Source of the DNA: Flavobacterium cheongpyeongense
GTDB lineage: Bacteria; Bacteroidota; Bacteroidia; Flavobacteriales; Flavobacteriaceae
DNA length: 64,000 nucleotides
Assembly: GCF_003202435.1 (NCBI RefSeq)
Contig: NZ_QJHK01000005.1
Location: 238,409-302,408, forward strand
Direction of reading: 5' to 3'
Shown here: piece after piece, positions 57,784 through 63,911 of the stretch
How positions within the stretch are numbered: position 1 is the stretch's first letter
How the letters are laid out: the number at the start of each line of letters is the position of its first letter
Notes under the pieces: generated by a model
Seen by the model: the letters and a program-made list of their open reading frames with translations, nothing else
Told to the model about the DNA's origin: nothing
The model's database searches: none
Position numbers and translations under genes: made by a program

Positions 57784-57799
57784 TCAATCTTTGTGCCAA
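57784..57799 (-). promoter_or_regulatory. Sigma-54-type promoter candidate for dnaK
   Basis: The minus strand reads TTGGCACAAAGATTGA. GG and the -12 dinucleotide are 10 bp apart as in TGGCAC-N5-TTGC, with GA in place of GC. It ends 49 bp before the dnaK ATG. No full sigma-A promoter was found in the same stretch (closest TTACTTTG). Confidence 0.45.
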
Positions 57800-57914
57800 T
57801 ATAAAAAATCAAAGTAATTTGTCAGTTATACTGTCTGAGCATTAAAAAGCACCTGACAACATGACATTTTCAAAACCTGACATACTGAGTAAATTAACGC
57901 TTTATGTGTCATTA

Positions 57915-58065
57915 TCAGGAGCTTTTTCCTGCTGTCCGTTATTATCTCTGGCTCGGTTGGCTTTTTTGTCTGGGCCGCAAAGGAGCTTCCGTTGGTCGCT
58001 CTTTCCGTCCTGCCAAAAAATAGCCACCCGGGCCAGAGGATGTCACTACCATCAGGGCTAATAAG
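57915..58065 (+). ncRNA. Structured element with a long imperfect hairpin (candidate RNA or recurring repeat)
   Basis: Arms TCTCTGGCTCGG (57945-57956) and CCGGGCCAGAGGA (58028-58040) pair over 12 bp with two GU. Inside, TGGCTTTTTTG pairs with CAAAAAATAGCCA with a 2-nt bulge. Outer conserved-looking ends are CAGGAGCTTTTTCCTGCTGT and CTACCATCAGGGCTAA. It is much GC-richer than its surroundings. I have the impression that flavobacterial genomes contain similar elements with these ends and variable hairpins, but this is memory only. Function and strand are unknown. Confidence 0.45.
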
Positions 58066-58105
58066 GTTAGAAGTTAGGACTCTAATCCGTTATCCATAGC
58101 ACAGA

Positions 58106-58399
58106 CTAATCACTAATTACTAAGGACTAATTACTAAGGACTAATCACTAAAAACTAATCACTAATCACTAATCACTAATTACTAATTACTAATCACTAA
58201 GTACTAATCACTAAAAACTAATCACTAAAAACTAATCACTAATCACTAATCACTAATCACTAATCACTAAGGACTAAGGACTAATCACTAAGGACTAATC
58301 ACTAAAGACTAAGTACTAATCACTAAAAACTAATCACTAATCACTAATTACTAATCACTAATCACTAATCACTAATTACTAAGGACTAATCACTAAGTA
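58106..58399. repeat. 42 tandem heptads CTAANNA
   Basis: 294 bp made of exactly 42 seven-base units in unbroken register. Only positions 5-6 vary: TC in 22 units, TT in 6, GG in 6, AA in 4, GT in 3, AG in 1. The other five positions (CTAA...A) are invariant in all 42. Every reading frame has stops, so it is non-coding. It ends where the recombinase gene's 5' half should be. Confidence 0.95.
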
Positions 58400-58421
58400 C
58401 TATAATCCTGTAAAATTAATT

Positions 58422-58919
58422 TTGAACGCTCCTTCTAATTTGAAACATAAAACGATGTTGTCTTTGATTTACAGTTGTGGCTTAAGACGAAGCGAGCTTT
58501 TGAATTTAAAACCTGCCGATATTGATTCCAAACGAGGTATTATACTAATTCGTCAAGGCAAAGGAAAAAAAGACCGAATCGTACCCTTATCTACGAAAAT
58601 ACTCGAAATGTTACGAAATTATTATAGCACTTTCAAGCCCACTACTTGGCTTTTTGAAGGACAAATTGCCGGAGCAAATTACTCTGAGAAAAGTTTGCAG
58701 AGTATTTTGAAGCAAGCATTGCAAAAAGCGGGGATTAGCAAACCAGCCACCTTGCACTGGTTGCGCCACAGTTATGCCACGCACTTATTAGAAAGCGGCA
58801 CCGATTTGCGGTACATACAGGAGTTATTGGGTCACAACAGTAGTAAAACTACCGAAATTTACACTCATGTTAGTACGAAAAGTTTACAACAAATTAAGAG
58901 TCCTTTTGATGATTTATAA
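58422..58919 (+). pseudogene. Tyrosine recombinase, catalytic half only (Xer/phage-integrase type), of a cassette platform
   Basis: 165 codons from a TTG covering the complete catalytic domain: Arg22 (SCGLRRSELL), Lys in GKGKKDR, His112 and Arg115 (LHWLRHSYATHLLE), His138 (ELLGHNSSKTT) and nucleophile Tyr147 (EIYTHVS). Family members have about 300-370 residues with an N-terminal SAM-like DNA-binding domain, absent here: the reading frame closes at a TAA within the heptads. The span between the Arg box and HxxR is short and lacks the extra helix of IntI integrases, so it is Xer-like. No ATG is near the start. It points toward the cassettes, whereas intI genes point away. Either a decayed integrase or an unusual short form. 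Confidence 0.75.
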
Positions 58920-58937
58920 TAAATATTTTTATATTTG
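58906..58937 (+). promoter_or_regulatory. Cassette-array promoter (Pc-like), TTG-N21-TATATTTG
   Basis: TTG at 58906-58908 lies in the last codons of the recombinase; after 21 bp comes TATATTTG (58930-58937), a full match to TAnnTTTG. It fires into the cassettes, all of whose genes are on the plus strand. Being embedded in the recombinase end, it recalls the Pc promoter of mobile integrons. Confidence 0.7.
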
Positions 58938-58948
58938 AAGAATATAAA

Positions 58949-59027
58949 GTCTGACTCAAGTCAGACCTATCTCTCTACTTTTGGTGTGATAGGTCTGATT
59001 TTATCAGACCTATATGCTAGTTGGCTG
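58949..59027 (+). other. attI-like primary insertion site
   Basis: Between the array promoter and the first cassette. It holds GTCTGAC-TCAA-GTCAGAC (58949-58966, perfect 7-bp stem) and an 11-bp perfect stem, ATAGGTCTGAT with ATCAGACCTAT (58989-59013), loop TTT. The decamer TCAGACCTAT occurs twice directly (58961, 59004) and once inverted. The inferred cut is in GCTAG|TTGGCTG at 59020/59021. The left flank differs from the GAACG of attC sites, as expected of attI. Confidence 0.7.
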
Positions 59028-59064
59028 TAATTATAAAAAACCGTACATAAATAAAAAATTAAAA

Positions 59065-60168
59065 ATGGAAAATTTAGAATTTGATGATAAAATTTCAGAA
59101 GAAACTGAAATTACTGAAATACCTCAAGAAATTCGAAAAATTAATACTCAAGCATACGATAAAAGTGTTTCTGACATAGTTCGTATGATTGACGATGGCG
59201 ATATAAATTTAAACCCTGAATATCAAAGAAATTATATTTGGGACAATAAAAAATCATCACTACTTATTGAATCTATAATACTGAATGTACCAATTCCTGT
59301 AATATATGTTTCACAAGAAGCAGATGATTCTTGGACAGTAATTGATGGATTGCAAAGGTTAAATTCTTTGCATCGTTTTTTCCAAAGAGATTATAAATTA
59401 TCAGGTTTGGAAATACTTACAGAACTTAACAAGAGCGATATTAAGTCTCTTAATCCTAAAGCCGTTCGTGTATTAAGAAATGGACTTTTAAGAATTATAG
59501 TAATTTCTCACGATTCACATCCTGAAATAAAATACGATGTATTTATGAGATTAAATACTGGTGCTGTAAAATTAAATGACCAAGAATTAAGAAATTGTCT
59601 TTATAGAGGTTCAATGAATGACAAGCTAAAAGAAATAGTTTCAAAACCAAATATTCTAAAATTATTTAATTTAGAAATGCCACATAATAGAATGTCTGAT
59701 TGCGAATTGATTTTAAGATTTTTAGCTTTATTAGACAACTATGATGAAAATGAAAACCAAATTAAAAATTATAAAGGAAGAATGAAAACCTTTATAAATG
59801 AATATTTATTAAAAACCAAAAATCTTGATCCATCTCTATTAATGCAATTAGATGAAATGATTGAAGATACAGCTAAAACAATTATTGAAATATATTCAGT
59901 AAACGCTTTTAATAGATTTAATTCTGATGGACAATATGAATCTACTTTAAATAGGTCTCTAATGGATATATTATTCCTAAGTACGACTGTTTTACCAAGT
60001 GAAAAATTAATTGAATATAAGGACCAAATTTTTGCTCGATACAAAGAATTAGTAATTAATGATTCTGAATTTAGAAACAGTATAACTATTGGTACATCTG
60101 ATACAAAAGTTTTAAATTACAGACTTAATAGATGGATTTCAGAGATAAAAAATATAATCAATGGATAA
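59065..60168 (+). CDS. DUF262 (GmrSD/ParB-like N-terminal) domain protein, cassette 1
   Basis: 367 residues, cytoplasmic. The DUF262 core is visible: SVSDIVRMIDDGDINLNPEY, WDNKKSSLLIESIILNVPIP and the nucleotide/catalytic loop VIDGLQRLNSLHRF (Asp94-Gly-Leu-Gln-Arg98, close to the DGQQR consensus), followed by YDVFMRLNTGAVKLNDQELR. The family includes the GmrS half of modification-dependent restriction enzymes. The ATG at 59065 is used; a frame starting at 59014 would cross the attI cut point. It overlaps the next gene by 8 bases. Likely an anti-phage or toxin-type module; no effector domain follows in the same polypeptide. Confidence 0.82.
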   Translation: MENLEFDDKISEETEITEIPQEIRKINTQAYDKSVSDIVRMIDDGDINLNPEYQRNYIWDNKKSSLLIESIILNVPIPVIYVSQEADDSWTVIDGLQRLNSLHRFFQRDYKLSGLEILTELNKSDIKSLNPKAVRVLRNGLLRIIVISHDSHPEIKYDVFMRLNTGAVKLNDQELRNCLYRGSMNDKLKEIVSKPNILKLFNLEMPHNRMSDCELILRFLALLDNYDENENQIKNYKGRMKTFINEYLLKTKNLDPSLLMQLDEMIEDTAKTIIEIYSVNAFNRFNSDGQYESTLNRSLMDILFLSTTVLPSEKLIEYKDQIFARYKELVINDSEFRNSITIGTSDTKVLNYRLNRWISEIKNIING

Positions 60169-60841
60169 TTTTGAATCGGTTAATGATTTTAATGAAGCAA
60201 TCAAGGAAATTCATATTCTTATTGAAAATGCAAATTTGTCAATAAGTGATAATCTTAAATATAGAACATTTAACAAATCATCAATTGTCTTATTATGTGG
60301 GAAATTTGAATCATTTATTGAAGGTTTTTTAGAGGAGTTTGGATTCTATATTTTAAATAATTTTTCAAATAAACAATTAGAGACTTACATTAAAGAACAC
60401 CTAATCGATATATTAATTAAGGATTTGGACAATAAAAAGAATAACCCAATTAAAAGGGGAGAAATATTGATGAAATTTGTAAAAATATTAGGTAACGATG
60501 AAGTATTATGCAACGAGTTTGAAATTAATTCAAAATTTAGTTATGGTAAACACGGACAAAGTGAAGTAACCAAACTATTGAAAAAATTTGGTTTTAATGA
60601 GTTTGCAGACTCGGAAGAAAACAAAATTTTTTATGAAAAATTTAATTCTTTAAATAACATAAGAAATAACATCCTTCATCAGGATTCAACACCTTCACTA
60701 ACACATCAAGACGTTGAAAACTATTTGGCAATTTTAGAGATGTTTATTGAAAATATACATAAAGAAGCTATTAAAATCATTAGTGAGATGAAAAATAACT
60801 ACAGCCAACAGCCGTTTGGCGAGATTGGGGTTTTAGGCTAA
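60161..60841 (+). CDS. HEPN-fold protein (MAE_28990/MAE_18760-like), cassette 1
   Basis: 226 residues, all-alpha. The HEPN RNase motif Arg-x4-His is present as Arg168-NNIL-His173 in NNIRNNILHQDS. Earlier parts KSSIVLLCGKFESFIEGFLE and FADSEENKIFYEKF fit the HEPN partner proteins commonly encoded beside DUF262 genes. The 8-bp overlap with that gene points to one functional pair, probably a defence or toxin-antitoxin module. The last 11 codons run into the attC site (QPFGEIGVLG) because its R''-like box, CAGCCAAC, lacks the TAA that other cassettes have there. Confidence 0.78.
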   Translation: MDNFESVNDFNEAIKEIHILIENANLSISDNLKYRTFNKSSIVLLCGKFESFIEGFLEEFGFYILNNFSNKQLETYIKEHLIDILIKDLDNKKNNPIKRGEILMKFVKILGNDEVLCNEFEINSKFSYGKHGQSEVTKLLKKFGFNEFADSEENKIFYEKFNSLNNIRNNILHQDSTPSLTHQDVENYLAILEMFIENIHKEAIKIISEMKNNYSQQPFGEIGVLG

Positions 60842-60938
60842 ATTTAAAGATGGTTTTGTATTTGGAAAATTTGTCTTTAACCGAAAGATCTCGCATCTTT
60901 AATCCCCAACCTCGCCAAGCGCCAGAACGTTATGGTGT
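60800..60938 (+). other. attC-like site 1 (end of cassette 1)
   Basis: R''-like TACAGCCAAC at 60800-60809; cut at 60929/60930 in GAACG|TTATGG. Inner arms TTGGCGAGATTGGGG and CCCCAACCTCGCCAA pair strongly; the middle is AT-rich. Confidence 0.8.
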
Positions 60939-61375
60939 ATAGCTCCGCCGACGAGAATCAGCTGATTTTAATCGGGTGTTGTAGTTCGGAAAACAAAATG
61001 AAGCAAAAACCAAGCTGACCGAAACCGAAACTGAAATTGATACCGAATTGTTGCGGACTAACAAAGGTGAACCGCTTATCGGACAAACGAAAGCAGATTT
61101 TTTTTGTCGCATTTTTTTGAGATTTAACTAAAGTTTGGAATTCAAAGACGGGAACTATTTGGAACGGAAAATCGGAAGGCGGAAAAACTTGCCGAAATTG
61201 AAATCGATAATTGGAATGGAAAATAGTGCGTGCTTAACAGACGTGTCGCTACACACCATAACACACGCCTCTAGCTATTTGCAAATTTAGTGGAATTATC
61301 GTTTTTAATTCCTATTTTCGTTTAACCGAAAATACTCAGTTTCATAAGTTGCAAACAGCTAGAGGCGCGAGAACG
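60930..61375 (+). mobile_element. Cassette 2, no convincing gene
   Basis: 446 bp. Plus-strand frames are short: one of 28 codons from an ATG at 60932 and a start-less one with KTKLTETETEIDTELLRTNK. A 60-codon minus-strand frame runs back across the cassette boundary into the R' box, so is unlikely to be real. Repeated GAAACCGAAACTGAAAT-type sequence suggests slippage or decay. It may be a decayed or promoter/RNA cassette. Confidence 0.6.
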
Positions 61376-61384
61376 TTAGCAGTA
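61253..61384 (+). other. attC-like site 2 (end of cassette 2)
   Basis: R''-like ACACCATAAC at 61253-61262; cut at 61375/61376 in GAACG|TTAGCA. Inner arms GCCTCTAGCTATTTGCAA and TTGCAAACAGCTAGAGGC pair with a one-base difference in length. Confidence 0.82.
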
Positions 61385-61409
61385 ATGCGCCCAAAAAAAA
61401 AGAATATTT

Positions 61410-61919
61410 ATGAGAAAAATAAACTATCTACAAATCATTTTTCACTTTATAGCAACGTGTTTTTTTATATATTCATTTTACTCCTATTCCGCAATTTATA
61501 ATATTAAAATTTTGACTGCAATCTCAGAAAACGGAAGTGAGAATGTATTACGAAATTCTGAAAAATTTGGAATAACTATAATGGATATTTGGAACTTTTC
61601 TTTCGTAACTCAACTTTCTGCTGTTTTAGGAATATTAACTTCATTTATTATTTCTATGGTAATTTCTATAAAAAATAAATGGTCTGTTTGGAATAGTTTC
61701 ATTGTTCTTGTACTATGTTACACACTAAATCGATTTGATCTTTTAGGTTGGAGCTATTTAAAAACCTATATATCTCCAGGAAGATTAGTAAATAATCTGC
61801 TTTTTAGTTTTTTAATTACGGGGAGTTTCCTGCTTCTAATTGGATTGATAATTTTCTTTTCTAATTTTTTAAAAAACCGAATTGAAAATCAGAAACTGAA
61901 ACAAATGCACTACTGCTAA
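61410..61919 (+). CDS. Four-helix membrane protein, cassette 3
   Basis: 169 residues with four membrane segments (IIFHFIATCFFIYSFYSY, LSAVLGILTSFIISMVISI, WNSFIVLVLCYTLNRF, LLFSFLITGSFLLLIGLIIF). No known domain is recognised. Its stop codon TAA is supplied by the R''-like box of the attC site (TGC-TAA-C), so the gene fills its cassette from about 35 bp after the cut point to the boundary. Membrane proteins of unknown role are common cassette cargo. Confidence 0.75.
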   Translation: MRKINYLQIIFHFIATCFFIYSFYSYSAIYNIKILTAISENGSENVLRNSEKFGITIMDIWNFSFVTQLSAVLGILTSFIISMVISIKNKWSVWNSFIVLVLCYTLNRFDLLGWSYLKTYISPGRLVNNLLFSFLITGSFLLLIGLIIFFSNFLKNRIENQKLKQMHYC

Positions 61920-62047
61920 CACACGCTACAAGCAATTTGGGTATTAGGCTTAATGGAAAGTTGATTTTGTATTTGAAAGATTTCGCAAATCCGAATAATG
62001 GGCTTAATTTAGTCCCAAACTGCGTGTAGCGCGGGAACGTTAGCCGT
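61911..62047 (+). other. attC-like site 3 (end of cassette 3)
   Basis: R''-like TACTGCTAAC at 61911-61920; cut at 62039/62040 in GAACG|TTAGCC. Inner arms ACACGCTACAAGCAATTTGG and CCCAAACTGCGTGTAGCG pair imperfectly. Confidence 0.82.
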
Positions 62048-62089
62048 CATTGTAAGAACGACCGTAATCAATAGAAAGACAAAGAATTA

Positions 62090-63106
62090 ATGACAGAAAA
62101 ATTTCCGACAATAAATAGCACACTTTCACCAAATGAACTTGGAAAACTTATTCAACAAAAATTTGGACTGAGCGACAAAACCGAATGTAGCATATTTCGA
62201 CTTGCAATGAACCATTTATACATTGTTCAAGACGGTGAAAATAAATTCGTTTTTAGAGTTTACACACATAATTGGCGGACAAAATTAGAAATTGAAGAAG
62301 AATTAAGACTTTTAACTCACTTAAAGGAAAACGACCGACAGGTTGCATTTCCAATTGCAGACAAATCGAACAAATTAATTCAAGAAATTGAAGCACCAGA
62401 AGGAAAAAGATTTGGGGTTTTATTTTCGTATGCCAAAGGTACAAAGACAGCAAAATTTTCATACCAAACAAGCTTTCATATCGGACAAGCATTGGCAAAA
62501 GTTCATCAATCGACAGAAAAATTTGAGTTAAAAAGAATGTCTTACAATGCTGAAAATTTGCTTAAAAATTCAGTTTTAAAAACAAAGGAGTTCTACAGTA
62601 AAAACATTGACGAAATTAATTTTTTAGAAAAACTGTCTGTTTACTTAACAGACAAAATGGAAAATATTGACAAACGTAAAATGAGGTACGGAAGTGTTCA
62701 TCTTGATGTTTGGTTTGACAATCTTCACATTGATGATGAAACAGGAATAACTTTTTTTGACTTCGATTTTTGTGGAAATGGTTATTTATGTTTCGACATT
62801 TCTTATTTTCTGTTTCAGTTGCTTGCAACAAATTTAAACGAAGAAGAATATCAAATAAAAGCAGACAGCTTCATAAAAGGTTACGAAACAGTAACAGAAA
62901 TAAGTAACGAAGAAAAAGAGTTCATAAATTATGGCTGTTTAGCAATTATGACGTACTACATTAGTGTTCAGTGCGACAGATTTAACTATTGGACAAATAT
63001 TTTCCTAAATGAAGACCATTTAAAAAGAATGGTTGGAAATTTGAAAAGGTGGATTAAATATAACAAAATTGAAATAAACACGACTGAAAAAACAACGAAC
63101 GGCTAA
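62090..63106 (+). CDS. APH-fold phosphotransferase, cassette 4
   Basis: 338-residue kinase of the aminoglycoside phosphotransferase/homoserine-kinase-II type. N-lobe FRLAMNHLYIVQDGENKFVF; catalytic loop GSVHLDVWFDNLHI (His204, Asp206, Asn211, i.e. HxDxxxxN); metal-binding FFDFDFCG (Asp224). The substrate may be an antibiotic or a small hydroxylated metabolite; it is not close to any resistance gene I can name. Stop TAA lies inside the R''-like box, giving a protein ending -TNG. A resistance-related gene in a cassette would be typical of integrons, but activity is unproven. Confidence 0.82.
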   Translation: MTEKFPTINSTLSPNELGKLIQQKFGLSDKTECSIFRLAMNHLYIVQDGENKFVFRVYTHNWRTKLEIEEELRLLTHLKENDRQVAFPIADKSNKLIQEIEAPEGKRFGVLFSYAKGTKTAKFSYQTSFHIGQALAKVHQSTEKFELKRMSYNAENLLKNSVLKTKEFYSKNIDEINFLEKLSVYLTDKMENIDKRKMRYGSVHLDVWFDNLHIDDETGITFFDFDFCGNGYLCFDISYFLFQLLATNLNEEEYQIKADSFIKGYETVTEISNEEKEFINYGCLAIMTYYISVQCDRFNYWTNIFLNEDHLKRMVGNLKRWIKYNKIEINTTEKTTNG

Positions 63107-63234
63107 CAGCAGTTTGGCAAAATGGCGGGTTCGGTGCTAAATTGAATATTTGGTTTTCAAATGGACATTAGTGCTAAATTGAAAATAAGTGCTTCTAAAT
63201 CCGCCACTTCGCCAAGCTGCGAACCGTTAGCCGT
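63099..63234 (+). other. attC-like site 4 (end of cassette 4)
   Basis: R''-like ACGGCTAAC at 63099-63107; cut at 63226/63227 in GAACCG|TTAGCC. Inner arms CAGTTTGGCAAAATGGCGG and CCGCCACTTCGCCAAGCTG pair. The middle carries the repeated GTGCTAAATTGAA. Confidence 0.82.
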
Positions 63235-63280
63235 CAGTTTAAACGAACATCATAAAAAGAAAACTTTCAAAAAAATACTT

Positions 63281-63757
63281 ATGGACAATTCAAAAATTGA
63301 TACTTTATTACTTGAAGTAAGTAACGAGAAAAATTATCAAATGAAAATGGAAGATGAGTTCGATAATTATAAAGATTACATAGATTATAAAAACAATTTA
63401 ATTTTAATGCTTGACGATATTAAAGTACTTAAAAAACCACATTCAAACAGTCTGGAAATAGTCTTAACTAGTTTTGGACTTGAAGTTATTGAAAAAGGTG
63501 GATGGCTAAAATATCAGGAAGATCGAAAGGAAAAAGAAAAATTAAATGCTGAAAAGGAGAACTATGATTTTCTTTCTAAGCGGTGGATTTATAAAAATCG
63601 ACTTCTGCCCTATTTTTTGTCTGTAGCGGCTTTAACAGTTTCAATACTAACTCTTTACTTTAATGCGCAAAAACAAGAAAAAATTGAAACATTGAAAAAA
63701 GAAATAGAAAAAATAAAAACCGAAATACATACTAAAAAAACAAAACCGAACGGCTAA
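63281..63757 (+). CDS. Coiled-coil protein with one membrane helix, cassette 5
   Basis: 158 residues: an N-terminal soluble alpha-helical region (KIDTLLLEVSNEKNYQMKME), one membrane helix (LLPYFLSVAALTVSILTLYF) near the C-terminus and a short Lys/Glu coiled coil (KQEKIETLKKEIEKIKTEIH). The ATG at 63281 is used because a frame starting at 63161 would begin inside the attC site. The stop TAA is in the R''-like box, ending -PNG. No domain is recognised. Confidence 0.75.
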   Translation: MDNSKIDTLLLEVSNEKNYQMKMEDEFDNYKDYIDYKNNLILMLDDIKVLKKPHSNSLEIVLTSFGLEVIEKGGWLKYQEDRKEKEKLNAEKENYDFLSKRWIYKNRLLPYFLSVAALTVSILTLYFNAQKQEKIETLKKEIEKIKTEIHTKKTKPNG

Positions 63758-63885
63758 CAGGCGTTTGGCAAGATTGCGAATTTTGTAGTAAATTCACGTT
63801 TATTTTTCGAAAGAAATTTTATCTTTGATAGAAAATAATCAGTTCCGAAGTTCGCAACCTCGCCAAGCGCCGGAACGTTATAGGC
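63750..63885 (+). other. attC-like site 5 (end of cassette 5)
   Basis: R''-like ACGGCTAAC at 63750-63758; cut at 63877/63878 in GAACG|TTATAG. Inner arms GGCGTTTGGCAAGATTGCGAA and TTCGCAACCTCGCCAAGCGCC pair almost fully. Confidence 0.82.
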
Positions 63886-63911
63886 AACCAAACCAGAAAC
63901 CGTAATCAGAC

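Larger units (their letters stand above)
57736..58421. other. dnaK promoter region, hairpin element and heptad array (no gene)
   Basis: 686 bp without a credible ORF. In order: dnaK 5' region (to about 57880), a structured element (57915-58065), 40 bp of unassigned sequence, the 42-unit heptad array (58106-58399) and 22 bp leading into the truncated recombinase. The 66-codon frame at 57861 only reads through the hairpin and has no coding signature. Confidence 0.7.

Noticed and set aside
57861..58061. 66-codon plus-strand ORF over the hairpin element
   Set aside because: Its sequence is dictated by the hairpin arms; no RBS or homologous pattern.
58106..58399. CRISPR array
   Set aside because: Units are 7 bp with no spacers; this is a simple tandem repeat.
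58422..58919. Canonical class-type integron integrase (IntI)
   Set aside because: The stretch between the Arg box and HxxR lacks the IntI-specific insertion, and gene orientation is opposite to the usual one.
58989..59013. Rho-independent terminator of the recombinase gene
   Set aside because: The perfect stem has no T-run after it and shares its arms with another dyad 30 bp upstream; a recombination site fits better.
59014..59064. Upstream extension of the DUF262 protein
   Set aside because: It crosses the attI cut point; the ATG at 59065 lies within the cassette.
60930..61112. 60-codon minus-strand ORF in cassette 2
   Set aside because: It runs into the R' box at the cassette boundary, has a low-complexity Ser/Val repeat and no recognisable domain.
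63161..63280. Upstream extension of the cassette 5 protein
   Set aside because: It starts inside the preceding attC-like site and crosses the cut point, so it cannot belong to the cassette.
60800..63885. CRISPR or rRNA/tRNA-type repeats in the cassette region
   Set aside because: The dyad sites differ in their centres, are 130-140 bp, and have ends matched per cassette, which fits attC-like sites only.
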